The notes under the pieces: model-generated
What the model saw: only the letters and a program-made list of their open reading frames with translations
Told to the model about the DNA's origin: nothing
Database searches by the model: none
In this document: in pieces, positions 1 to 11,016 of the stretch
How positions within the stretch are numbered: position 1 is the stretch's first letter
Layout of the letters: each line of letters opens with the position of its first letter
Position numbers and translations under genes: made by a program
NCBI GenBank assembly: GCA_013399015.1
Contig: VWZX01001149.1
Location: 408,463 to 472,462 of the forward strand
Direction: 5' to 3'
DNA: 64,000 bases
Source of the DNA: Galbula dea
Lineage: Eukaryota; Chordata; Aves; Piciformes; Galbulidae

Positions 1-152
1 ATCTTTGACTAGATCAGGTTGCTCACAGCCTCAAACAATCTGACCTGGAAAGGTTTCAGGGATGGGACATCTCCCACCTCTCTTAGCAGCCTGGGACAGT
101 GTCTCCCCATCCTCAGTGTAAAAAATTTCTTCCTTATATCTAGTCTAAACAT
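1..152 (-). mobile_element. CR1 fragment, cut by the window edge
   Basis: Reverse-orientation CR1 matching the last coding part of the reverse-transcriptase ORF. On the minus strand it reads RLDIRKKFF, then a run ending in VSNLI. The 3' tail lies outside the window to the left. CR1 similarity stops near 152, although the minus-strand frame stays open to 539. Confidence 0.8.
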
Positions 153-1910
153 GAACCAAGTGCCATGGTGCAGAAAGACCTTTTCTGTATCCCACCACAA
201 TTTCCTCCTGTCCTGGTGCTCTCTTGGCTGAATTTCTTTGTGCTTTCTGTCCTGCAGCTCATGAATGTGCAGCCTGCATTGCAGCATCACCAGGTCTGAG
301 TCCTCATAGCCTGGGGTACAGCTGGGCAGGCTCTGAGGAGACCAGACCCATTCATCTCCCCATGTGCTCAGATGCCTTCCCATAATCTTGCTGAAGTTAG
401 AGGGAGCACTGTCTCCTTTAGACATCATGCCAGGTACTAGGTGGCCTTCTCTGTGTCCTGCTGCACAGGCAAAAAGACAAAACTGCCCTCTTGGCCTTGG
501 CATTGTGCTGGTTTTCAGTGAGGAAAGGGAATGGATCATGTCCTGAGGGAGGACCAGCAGCCTGCTCCCTAAATGGGTTAAACTAACAACTCAATTTCCT
601 CTACTCAGCATAGCCTCTGCTCATAGGAAAAGTTTTTCCTGTGCTGTGAGGATACCAGTTTAGGTCCATACAGTGAATAACAAAGTGTCAGTAGCTTACA
701 GCCACAGATTCTGGGGTTTGTAGCATGAAGAGCACTTCATTCCCTTTATGCTGATCTTTTCCATCTGCTCTTTACTGCCTGCAAGGTATTCCCAAGTGAA
801 AAGTAGCTTGGGCCTGCTGTTTCCAAGCCTCATCCAAAAATTATCTCAAGCATGAACATTTTATCATTAAGGGCACTAATACTTTGCACATACACGAAAT
901 TTGTCTTCTGATTATCCCCAGCTTGTATTACAATGCATTTTGTAGGCACTTAGCCAAGCATTTTACCTTTTGTCAGATATATGACCTGCTGGTTTGGAGA
1001 GATTGGAGACTGGTCCCAAACTTCTTAGATCAAGGGGAGCCTTTATGCTGGCTTAGTAGAATTTGGACTGGTCCCTAGAGGCATCACAGATGATCCAAAT
1101 TAGGAGAAGTGATCCTAGGCAGTAGTAAGTAGGTACAGATCAGTTTGCTACTGCCAAGGTATCTGAAGGAGTTGGATCAGATCTTTTCTTAAATCATCTG
1201 ATGAGAATTAGCTCAGCTTAATCAAATCACAAGGCAGATGGAAATTCAATCTAGGCTAGGCAGAAGAGGTTTATGGACTAGAGGGAAAGTTAAATAGAGT
1301 AGAAGAAAAACAAACAAGAAAACAAAGGAGGAAAGAAGATCCAGTAGCTGGAAAATGCAGCTAAACAAATCCTGACCAGAAACTAGGTGTACATTTTTTC
1401 CATTTGTCTGCACTGAAATTTTTTCAGCCATGTGGAATCTTTACATGAAACTGAAAGGCTTCAAAGGAGATGCTCTGCACCTCCCTGCTGACCTGAATGG
1501 CTTGGCAACCTCTGCTTTGCCAAGTCTTATTTAGCTGACCACAGTGATTCCTTCTTAGCCCAAAATGATGATCTTACAGAAGCCTGAAGACAGTGAGTTT
1601 GATTCTAGAGGTAAGTAAAGTTCCTATTTCTAATTCAGATTTGAACAGCTAAAGAACAAGTGATGAGCAAGATGAGCTCATCATTTCCAAATCATCCTAA
1701 CTCAGTATAATTCTCTTGTTATCCAAAGAACTGGGATTACTCTCATGTCTTCCAATATGCAAGTCAAGACACATCCTGCCTACCCTGAGTTTGATCTTTG
1801 TGTCTCCAGATAGCTGTTGGAAAAGGGTGACTTGCCTTGTGTTTCTGACCTTTTGACATGGAATCTGAAAACCAAGAAGCATTATAGCAAGGTAATCTCC
1901 ACCCTGAAGA
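153..1910. other. unique DNA, no recognised gene
   Basis: No repeat family or domain is recognised. A minus-strand frame stays open from 539 down to 9, running from unrecognised sequence into the CR1 tail. The non-CR1 part has no motif I know, so I treat it as chance or a relic. Confidence 0.5.
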
Positions 1911-2490
1911 AATAGTGTGGCCAGCAGGATGAGGACAGTGATCATTTCCCTGTACTCAGCACTGGTGAGGCGTTGCCTCAACCACTGGGTTCAGTTTTAG
2001 GTTCCTCACTCCAGGAAGGACACTGAGGTGCTGGAGTGTGTCCAAGGAAGAGCAATGAAGCTGGTGCAGGGTCTAGAGCACAAGTGTTGTGAGAAGCAGC
2101 TGAGGGAGCTGGGGTTGGTTAGCCTGGAGAAGAGGAGGCTCAGGGGAGTAGTTCTTGCTCTCTACAACTCCCTGAGAGGAGGTTGTAGTGAGGTGGGAGT
2201 TGGTCTCTTCTCCTGGGTAACAAGTGACAGGACAAGAGGAAACTGCCTCGAGTTGTGCCAAGGGAGGTTTTGATTGGACATTAGGAACAATATTTTCCCC
2301 AAAAATGTTGTCAAGCCCTGGCCCAGGCTGCCCAGGACAGTGATGGAGTTACCATCCTTGGAGGGATTGGAAAGCCATGGAGATGTACTGAGGGATGTGG
2401 TTTAGTGGTGACTTGGCAGAGTTAGGTTAACAGTTGGGCTTGCTGATCTTAAAAGTCTCTTCCAATGAAAACAATTCTATGATTCTGTGA
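1911..2490 (+). mobile_element. CR1 copy with 3' tail
   Basis: Forward CR1 with the complete 3' end, CAATTCTATGATTCTGTGA, at 2472-2490. It covers the end of ORF2: the VQGRAMKLVQGLEH-like segment is near 2040-2085 and ELGLVSLEKRRLRG follows near 2105-2150. Frameshifts and stops after about 2273 break the frame. It shares the 'lead to ... TTTAGTGGTGACTTGGCAG' 3' region with the copy at 8890-9182, so the two belong to the same subfamily. Confidence 0.93.
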
Positions 2491-3748
2491 ATATTTTAAT
2501 GGTATCAGGTTTTAATTCCTTCATCTTCCCACCTTCCTCAACCCTGAAAGCTAGACCCAAATTTCCTGTGCAATTTGTGGCCCATTGATTTATACTGCCC
2601 AACCACACCTCTGCTATACCACTTGAATCACCTCCCCTCTTGCCAAGTTAAATACTATAGCTTTCCCATGGTTGATGGTAAACTCCTGCAATTAGCACAG
2701 AGACATGTGGCATCTGACTGCTGGTAGATGCTTTGCTTGCTGTCCCATTCTGGTGAAGCCCTACACCTACCTGGAGAGGTGCCCCTTGCTTATTATTCTT
2801 TATTGTTCTGGCCACTGGAAATTCAATGCTTGCCCACAAATCCTTCTCATCTGCATCCTCCCAAGCCTTAGAGCCAGCTAGAGTATTTGTGGTCTGAAAT
2901 AAATACTCAGATGTTTTCCCAGGCAACAAGTGGTTTCTTCTCTTTGCTTTAGTTGCATTCCCTCAAAATGGAGGTTGAGATGACCAAGGCAGAGAGAATG
3001 ACAGGGAGGAGGATTGCAAGAGCAATCCAGTAGGCCAGACCATAGGTCTCACTGGGTCAATATCCCATCTCTGGAAGTGACCAAAACCTCAACAGGCCTG
3101 GGGAAGAATATTAGAATGATGCAACCTCCCCTAAACATCTACTTATCTCCTAGAGATCTGCAGATCAGAAGCTTTCTGAGCCAGATGAGACTTCCTACTT
3201 TAGTTCCCCTCAGTAGACTTCTGCTCCATGGACATGTCTGCTGTTTGAGACATCAGTCCTACCTTCCATGTTGGTGATGATGAAAGGTGAAAAAACTCTT
3301 TACCATTGCATTCTTCATTGACAGATTGGCTGAAATTCATGCCCTCTCCATCCATCAATCCTCCTTTCTGCAGCAAACCCCCAAGTGCCTAATAAAAGTA
3401 AATCACATCCATTCTTCACCACCAGCCACTAACATGCCTTGGCATTCCCCCCCACCCCACGCATTTCAGAGGAAGCTGCCATAAATGGACTTCTTCCTTC
3501 CTTCTCCCTTCTCTTCCCTCCTCCAACTCTTCCCATCATGTGTGATCCATCCCCACATATTGTCCCCACCCCTGTGGGCTGTTTGCAGGAAATCTGAGCC
3601 CCCCTCCTCCTCATTATACACAACAACTCAGGCACTTATCTCTCCTCTTGTCTTCTGATCATCTGTCTGCATCCAGCAGCAGAAGTGCCACGCATTCACT
3701 CCTTCTCCCACCAACTCAACCTAAGCCCCTACCATCTGGAGATGATCT
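2491..3748. other. unique DNA
   Basis: No coding or repeat signature is recognised. The 3410-3620 part is C-rich and pyrimidine-rich with no clear period. Confidence 0.5.
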
Positions 3749-3840
3749 GTTTGTCTATTTAGACTCCAAGCTCTCCAGGGCAGGAACTGTCTCTAATTGC
3801 CTGTTTGTACCGTACCTACAGCTGTGTTGGACTGAATACA
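3749..3840 (+). repeat. possible ancient L2/MIR-type repeat tail
   Basis: It contains the sequence pattern of the conserved 3' region of old amniote L2/MIR-related repeats: 'AAGCTC', then 'AGGGCAGGAACTGTCTCT' near 3778-3796, then a 'TGTTTGTAC' segment. The match is by eye and decayed. Confidence 0.45.
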
Positions 3841-4469
3841 CCCACTGTCATCTTCTCTTGGAAACTAAGTTCCTCCTGGGAGTGTCCAGCACTGAAAAGT
3901 AAGACCACTTGCAAATCCAAGTTGCTGGAGGCACATGCCAGAGCTTCTTGGTTGCACTTATATTAGACCACAGAACATTCTTCCAGTGACTGCAATCATC
4001 ATCCAGCCCAATTTTTACTGCCAAGCTGACAAAAGGGACTCAGAAGCAGTAAAACCACTGCTTAACATGGTGGAGCTCACATCTGACTAAAGCTCCAAAT
4101 GTGCCCAAATAATACTTCATCCCACTGGGAAAATGCCTGAGGACTTCAGATTTACCAGTGCCTTCTTTGGTGACCTCTAGCCAATGCTACCAGGAAGCCA
4201 GGTGAAGAAGTCAGGAGTCTCCAAGGCAGATTTTGCAGGCTGAATTTCATCCTCAGTCCAGCACAGCAGGATAACCTGAGGTGTATAAACCTCCTGATCA
4301 CAGCTAGCACGTCACCTGCCTCCTTGTTTCAGGATGATGAAGACCTTAGGTGTTTTTGTTCAGAAAAAGTGCAAAAATGAATTGCTTTTTCTCTCCTGCT
4401 ATTTAACAGCTTTAATTAAATCTCTTCTGTAACTGAGTTAAGGTATCTTCTCTGAGCTGGGGTCTTTTC
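3841..4469. other. unique DNA
   Basis: Nothing recognisable. Open frames here are short and lack domains. Confidence 0.5.
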
Positions 4470-4690
4470 ACACAGAATCACAGCATTATTAAGGTTGGAA
4501 GAGACCTCTAAGATCATCAGGTTCAACCGCTAACCACCATGTCACTAAACCATGTCCCTAAGTACCACATCTCCATGGTTTTTGAACCCCTCCAGGGATG
4601 GTGATTCCAGCACTGCCCTGGGCAGCCTGGGCCAATGCCTAACAACTCTTTCAGGGAAGAAATCTTTCCTGATATCCAATAAGATATTTT
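4470..4690 (-). mobile_element. CR1 fragment with 3' tail
   Basis: Begins at the reverse tail CACAGAATCACAG and continues through the second 3'-end type ('AGAGACCTCTAAGATCATCAGG ... CCATGTCACTAAACCATGTC'). It ends in the conserved 'GGGCAGCCTGGGCCAATGCC ... GAAGAAATC' block. Lost 5' of that point. Confidence 0.9.
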
Positions 4691-4871
4691 TCAAGCTCTA
4701 TATTTTCAGTGAAACAGGGAAGGTGGTAGAAAATGGAGGTACTATCACACAAATAAGTTTAAAATAAAGGGAAGGAAAAGGCTTCACAAAGTTTCCAGGC
4801 TAATTCAGGAGACAGCATGAATGCATTAACACCTGAATCTCCTATAGACAGTTGAAAGTGTCCTGACTCAG

Positions 4872-5252
4872 TAAGAGAGAGCTGGGTCTGTTTCACCTGG
4901 AGAAGAGAAGACGGTGGGGATCTTATCAGTGCTGATCAGTACTTAATGGGTGGGGGTGAGATGGATGAGGCCGTTCTTTTTTCATTGATGCCCAGTGACA
5001 GGACAAGAGGGTACAGGCACAAACTGGAACAGAGGAAGTTCCATCTAAACATAAGGAGGAACTTCTTTGAGGCTGGTAGAGCACTGGCCCAGGCTGCCCA
5101 CGGAGGTGGTGGAGTCTCCTTCTCTGGAGACATTCAAAACTCACCTGGTATCATCCTGTGCAACCTGGCCTGGGTGAACCTAGTCTGCCAGAGGGTTGGA
5201 CTAGATGATCTCCAGAGGTCCTTTCCAACCCTTAACATCCTGTGATTCTGTA
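4872..5252 (+). mobile_element. CR1 copy with 3' tail
   Basis: Forward copy from the 'CACCTGGAGAAGAGAAGAC' region (4896) to the tail CATCCTGTGATTCTGTAAT. It carries the third 3'-end type, 'GTTGGACTAGATGATCTCCAGAGGTC' at 5195-5220. Translation near 4988-5135 keeps DRTRGYRHKLEQRKFHLNIR, the ORF2 C-terminal signature, in an open frame. Confidence 0.92.
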
Positions 5253-6544
5253 ATACAACAAAATTAAAAAGAGCATCTCTACATTTTCCCATTTGGTTAA
5301 CTCCAGAACACCATTTCTGCTTGTTTTGGCTCTTTTTGATTCCAGCCTTTTTAGCATCAAGCAACGGTAAGGAAGTTTATGAATGAGGTCCTGCTCACAT
5401 TCCAGACTCAGCTATGTAGACAAGCTGTTTTCTGCCTGAGATCCTGGGATGAGGTCATTTCCAAACCACCTAGTTTGCCCAGTGTGCTAGCTCAGAGAAG
5501 ATTGAAACAGACAGATCTGCCGTTACTGCAACGCAAACATGCATACAGTAGTTTTCCTGCATGCCAGCATCTGCCAAACTTCAGCCTAGAAGACAGGCAA
5601 AAAAAATTAAAAAGACCCAAAATAACCCCTCCAAAATCTTCTTTTTTTTTTTTCCTCATCCCCAGTATGAAAGGCTGTTTATAACATCAGGAATGAGCTG
5701 AGACAATGTTTAGCCACACAGACACAGAAGATCATGAGACTATCTCGACAGTCCCAGCTAAGATAACTACTCAGCTGAGTTAAAAAACCCAAGAAACCCC
5801 AACCAAACACAAAAAAAACCAAGAAAGAAAAAAACCCCTGTTAAAACAACAGGAAATTACTCATTTACTACCAGTGCTCAGGTATTTTAAAGAGCTTCCA
5901 GAAGATTTGCTATTGTGTACCTAAGAGAAAAAGGTCTCTGATGGTGGGGGAAGGCCTGATGGGTAACATAAGAGTGCCTTTCCTTGCTGAAAGAGGAAAG
6001 GCAGAAGAAGGAGATTGTGACAAGAGGATATAAAATACCCTGCAATTCATCAGCGAGGAGAATCAAACTCTGCCGCAGCGATCGGCATTCCTGGGGATTA
6101 TGGAAAGGATTAGGGTGAGTTGTTAGCAGGGTGAGGGAGCCACTGAAAGATGGGCTTTCCTACTGCCTTGAAATCAATGGGACAATTAAGGCTTTGGGAA
6201 AGTTAATAAGATTTTTTTATATAGATAGATATAATTATGATCATGATGTTTTCTTTTTTTCTTGACTTTTCAGAGCAGCTGGCCAAGCTGGTGTGTAGGG
6301 AAAGGCATTTATTGAGGAGGAAAGTAAAACAGGCAGTGAAGATAAAAATGTTTGCATTCCCTATAAATACACTTCAGGTCTTGCAAGGGGGAAGTCAATT
6401 ATCCACAAAGACATCCTGATGTTGGATAGAAAAAGCTGAGGCATTTTCCAGCTCAGGCTGCCCTCAGCTCCGTGGAGGTTAGCTGATCTCTCTGTCAGAT
6501 GGGTCTCATCACAGAGGCATTCAGTGCCTCTGAGTCTTTCATGT
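5253..6544. other. unique DNA with A-rich and T-rich tracts
   Basis: Holds a T12 run at 5642-5653 and an A-rich, C-spaced tract at about 5780-5853. A TATA-like motif at 6029-6037 is followed by an ATG and a strong splice-donor match (see findings). No domain or homology is recognised. Confidence 0.5.
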
Positions 6545-6680
6545 GTTTAATCTCACAACCCACCTGTGAGAGGAGGAATTACAGTGAGGGAACTGAGGAA
6601 AAGGCCCAGACTTTTCAAGGGATTTAGCTGCCCAATTACCTGGCTGAGAGTTAGACTGGAAATCCCCAGGAGTGAAGGAT
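6545..6680 (+). repeat. possible ancient MIR-like repeat
   Basis: Order of blocks resembles an old amniote SINE: 'CACAACCCACCTGTGAGAGG', then 'GGGAACTGAGGAAAAGGC', then a decayed 'AAGGGATTTAGCTGCCCAATTACC' segment. By-eye match only. Confidence 0.4.
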
Positions 6681-7209
6681 GTTGCACCTGGCTCTGCCAA
6701 GCCTTGGCTTAGCGTAGTTCTCAGTAGCGATGCCCATTTGGACCTAGGACAAGGAAGAGCTGAAGGTGCCTATGAATGGGCCATTGTTTCTCCCTTGATT
6801 ATTATTAAGAACTATTTGGAGTCTGAAGTAAAAAAAAAAAAAATATAATCAGAGTCTGAATTCAGAGCATGAAAATCAGTTCTTCCTCCTGAGGCTGAGC
6901 AGGGTCTTGCAGCATTGGTGCTTGTGTTTATTGCCAGGGAAATGATTTACAAATGGCCTCCAAGTACCAGGAGGAAGTAATCTTCCTTTCTGAGTCATGA
7001 TTCTGGTGTCTCCCCACACACCAACACCAGTCACTACTCACCCACTCCAGACCTTGAGGGCATGCTCTCATCTGGGTAGAGTCCTGCTAAGAGGGTCAGC
7101 ACAGATGATGTGCAGGAAAGAAACCAGCCTGTTTTCTCTCTGATTAAGAGCAATTTTCCCCATGTGAGGCTTCCTTTCTTATTCCTCATGTAGCTTAGGC
7201 TGGGCTGTT
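6681..7209. other. unique DNA with an A14 run
   Basis: A run of 14 A at 6830-6843 is the only low-complexity feature. Nothing else is recognised. Confidence 0.5.
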
Positions 7210-7636
7210 TCATAGCATCATACAATCATGGTTGGAAAATACCTCTGAGATCGAGTCCAACTGTCCACCCAACACTACCATGCTCCCCACTAAACCATGT
7301 CCCCAGGCACCATATCTACATATTGTTTGAACTCTTCCAGGGATGGTGACTCCACCACCTCCCTGGGCAGCCTGGGCCAATGCCTGGTAACTCTCTTAGT
7401 GAAGAAATTCTTCCTAATATCTAATCTGAAACTCCACTGGTGCAACTTGAAGCCATTTCTTCTTGTTCTATCACTTGTTACTTAGGAGAAGAAGTCAAGC
7501 CCCACCTTACTACTACCTCATTTCAGGCAACTGTAGAGAGTGAGAAGGTCTCCCCTGAGCAGAGCTTCCTATTCTCCAGAACAACCCCAGTTCTCTCAGT
7601 CACTCCTCATAACTTATACTCTAGACCCTGAGAGTG
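7210..7636 (-). mobile_element. CR1 copy with 3' tail
   Basis: Starts with the degraded reverse tail TCATAGCATCATACAATCATGG. It runs through 'CTAAACCATGTCCCCAGGCACC', the conserved 'TCCCTGGGCAGCCTGGGCCAATGCC' block and on to 'ACAACCCCAGTTCTCTCAGTC'. Type-two 3' end. The frame is interrupted; about 425 bp are kept. Confidence 0.92.
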
Positions 7637-8649
7637 CAAAAGGCAAGGCTGTCCCACCTCATCTTTGTGGTCCCACACACCATGTGCTGCAGGAATGGGG
7701 CAGGGACATATAAAAGTCTGGCCAGGAAGACCAGAATACTCGTATGGAGATGTTTCCTGGGGGGTTTTCATCCATCCTCTGTGGATAAGTCTCTGTTTGG
7801 CACATGAAAACAGACACCAAGCATGACCAGCTCTAGCTTCAGCAGGGGATTGTCAGCTGTGTGAGTGCCCAAGGTCACACTGTATCTCTGCAGGTCTCTG
7901 AATCCCTAGTAGGAGGTGGGAGAGGTAACCACATCTCCTGTAATCCCTTCTTCTGTAGGTTGATGATGGTAAAAGATACAAACAGAAAAGGAGAGATGAT
8001 AAGTAACAGGGATACAATGGCATGGTATGTGTTCCTGCTTGGATGTGAAGATGTACATTTGGTTTTCAGTTGGTATAAGCCATTATTCATTCATCATGGA
8101 GTCTCTGCATAATTTTTTCTCTGTCATGGCTTGACCCAAGAAACACATTTTTACTCTAAAAGACTTCCAATCACAGATTTCTCTAGTTCCTAATTTATAA
8201 GTTAAGTTTTCCCTGTGAAGGGCTGCCACGAGTCTTGCATGTTGATTGTTTTGCTATGGCTTTGCTCTTAGCTTCTGGTAAACCATAAACCCTCCCAGTT
8301 CTCTCAATCTGCTGAACTGCATGACAAAGTACAATCAGTGTCTTATAAATCCCCACTGGTGTCAAGGCAGTTCCCTTCCCATGCACTGTTTCTTATTAAA
8401 CAGATATCTATTGGCTGGTCACACATGCTGTGTTACATAGCTAAGGTATCCAGGCAACTTAGTCAAAACTTGCTGAAGACAATAGAAAGTCTGCAGTCCC
8501 TACAACAGCCCTGGCTTTCAAATGAGCTTCAGCTCTTTGTTAGGAACCAGCAGGCTTCTCCCTGGTATGTCAACTGCTTGCACATGGATGGAGCAGGGAC
8601 TAAAGAGGAAAAGCATTAAAAAAGGACAGTATAAGGGGTGTTGGTCGTA
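7637..8649. other. unique DNA
   Basis: No gene, RNA or repeat recognised. Confidence 0.5.
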
Positions 8650-8889
8650 AACTAAAAGAGGAGGGATTTCAGCTAGACAGAAGGAAGAAATTTTTTGCAA
8701 TGAGGGTGGTGAAACACTGGTCCAGGTTGCCCAGGGAGGTGATAGATGTCCCACCCCTGGAACCATTCCAGGTCAGGCTGTCTGGGGCTGTGAGCAACCT
8801 GATCTCATCGAAGATGTCCCTGCTGACTGAAGGGAGGATGGACCAAATGACCTTTAAAGGTTCCTTCCAACCCAAAACATTCTGTGATG
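8650..8889 (+). mobile_element. CR1 fragment, first of an adjacent pair
   Basis: Forward copy, from 'AAAGAGGAGGGATTTCAGCTAG' to the tail CATTCTGTGATGG. It reads GRFQLDRRKKFF-like, then HWSRLPREVIDVPPLEPFQ (minor changes) near 8712-8770. It belongs to the 'GTGAGCAACCTGATCTCATCG' 3' type, the same type as the fragment at 1-152. Confidence 0.9.
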
Positions 8890-9182
8890 GTGGGTGTTGG
8901 CCTCTTCTCCCAACTAACAAGCAACAGGATAAGAGGAGATGGCCTCAAGTTGTGCTAGGGGAGGATTAGGTTGGATATTAGGAAAAATTTCTACCTTGAA
9001 ATGTTTGTCATGACCTGGCCCAGGCTGCCCAGTAGTGGAGTCACCATCCCTGGAGGAATGCAAAAGACTTGTAGTTATGATGCCTGGGGAAATGGTTTAG
9101 TGATGACTTGGCAGTGCTGGGTTATAGGTTAGATTCAATGATCTTAAAGATCTCTTCCAATCCCAACCATTCTATGATTCTG
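8890..9182 (+). mobile_element. CR1 fragment, second of an adjacent pair
   Basis: Begins at 'GGTGTTGGCCTCTTCTCCC', immediately after the tail of the copy at 8650-8889, and ends at its own tail ATTCTATGATTCTGAAG. Its subfamily differs from its left neighbour and matches the 1911-2490 copy. Confidence 0.92.
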
Positions 9183-10892
9183 AAGTTTCACCAAGCCAGA
9201 GGATTCAATGCAACTGAATCCACATGACTGCTGTAGCCTGTTGGATGTGTCCCACTTTGTCCCATCCCAAGCAGAACAGATTAGCAGCGCGGTTGGTCTC
9301 ACTGATGTGCACAACATCCATTGGTTCCCCAAGACAAGCTGTGTGGAGAGGTGGAGTTGCAGACAATTGGCACCCTCCTGCCAGCTGAAGTAAAGAGCCT
9401 AATTGAAGAAAGCTGTTCTTTCATCCACACCAAGTATAAACAGGCAGTGTTATGGTGACAAACTTTCCAGCAGCTTGGGAGCTGCTGCTCCAAGCGCTCA
9501 CGTACATCCATGCTGCAAGCAGAATGGCCTTATTTTGTGAAACTTCTCTGGCTGCTTCCAGGATGGCTTTGGAGCTCATGCCCAAAGTTGACACATCTGT
9601 GATGGTCTTGAATCATGTACCAGATAAATCTGGCTTGGGTCTGAGCTGTGGAAAAATCACTCTGCATTATGTCAAGTGCTTTTACATAAGCTCATTATTT
9701 CCTTCCCATATTAGAAGAGGTGTTGTGGTTTTTTTTTCTTCAGAGCTTCTGCTGCTTTCTCCCCTTTATTGATGGCTCCATGGACACTGTCTGTACCTTA
9801 GCCAAAGTAATTCTCTATCACAGACCATCCTCTCAACAGGAGGAACTTCCCAACCGCCACCCCAAGCTCTCACAAGAGGACAAAGGTTCCATTTGGCCAT
9901 TAAATGGACCTGATCTGGCAAGGGTCTGCTTTGACCCTGGGATGCAAGAACCACGTTGAAGGGCTTTCCATGATGATCTAAGACTCTATTTTTGGCTTTG
10001 GTGAGTGCTGGGAGGAGTGGCAGAAGGTTAGCCTTTTCCCATCACCTTCCTGCCAGAGATACGCACGGCCCCGACACCGTCCGCTGTTGGCTACTCATCA
10101 CAAGGCCCCCTGTCAAAACCAGCCTGGCTGATGAGCTACGAACAAGCTCACAGTTAGATAATAGATGAAAGAGCCTCAAGATAAATTAGGTGCCTCCAGA
10201 AAACCCAGCCAAATGTGTTTAAAACAGGAGATCCAACACCATTAATTCTCATCAAGCAGCTTTAAAAAAGGCAACCCAGCACTTGACTTATGCTTAGAGA
10301 ACCTTATCTTTCCTTTTAACAGGGGGTTTATGGTGTATTTTGAGAAGATGACAAACAATAGGGTTATTTTGAAGTCATGCCAAACACTACATTCAGTGGA
10401 GGAGGAGAACAATGTTACCTCCTCTCTGTCAACTGACCTTGCAGCCATTAAGCTGTTTCACCAACAAACAATATTAATAACAAAAAAAAAAAAAGGGAAA
10501 GTGCTTTTCTTAAGTTCCTTACAGGCAGAGTTTGGGAAGTGGCTTTGAATGAGCTGTTTATCCCTTCAAGGAAAGAACACTTTGTCAAAAGTGAACCTTT
10601 CTGCAAGCAAACATTGGTTCCATCACTTCTCAGGTAAGAAGCTGAACCAAAAAGCAATGTCTCAATAATTCCCATGCTCCATGCTGCAAAGGTAAAGGCT
10701 TCATTCGGTTTTGTTTCCCAGCAACTTTCAGTTTCAAACTGTGTCATATAAAACTGAAATCAAATGGATAAGTTCTGAGCCACCATCCAGAGGATGAGGA
10801 GTTGTGGTAGCTTAAATCTTCTGGAGCAAGAACCACAATTTTTGGCTTTGTGCCTGTTCAGAACCTCTGATTTCCTACTGTTGTCCTACTGG
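9183..10892. other. unique DNA with a small CpG cluster
   Basis: CpG-rich spot at about 10061-10084. An A13 run lies at 10482-10494 and a T-rich run near 9729. No coding evidence. Confidence 0.5.
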
Positions 10893-11016
10893 ATGCTATT
10901 CTGTGCAACCTGCTTGGAGTGAATCTGCTCTGACAGGGCTGGGGTGGAGGGGGGGAAGGTTGGACTAGATGATCTCCAGAGGTCCCTTCCAACCCCTACC
11001 AGTCTGCAATTCTGGG
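10893..11016 (+). mobile_element. CR1 3'-end fragment
   Basis: Last 120 bp of a forward type-three CR1: 'ATTCTGTGCAACCTGCTTGG', then 'GTTGGACTAGATGATCTCC' and the tail CAATTCTGGGAATC. A poly-G expansion (GGAGGGGGGG) sits where the consensus has a short G run. Confidence 0.85.
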
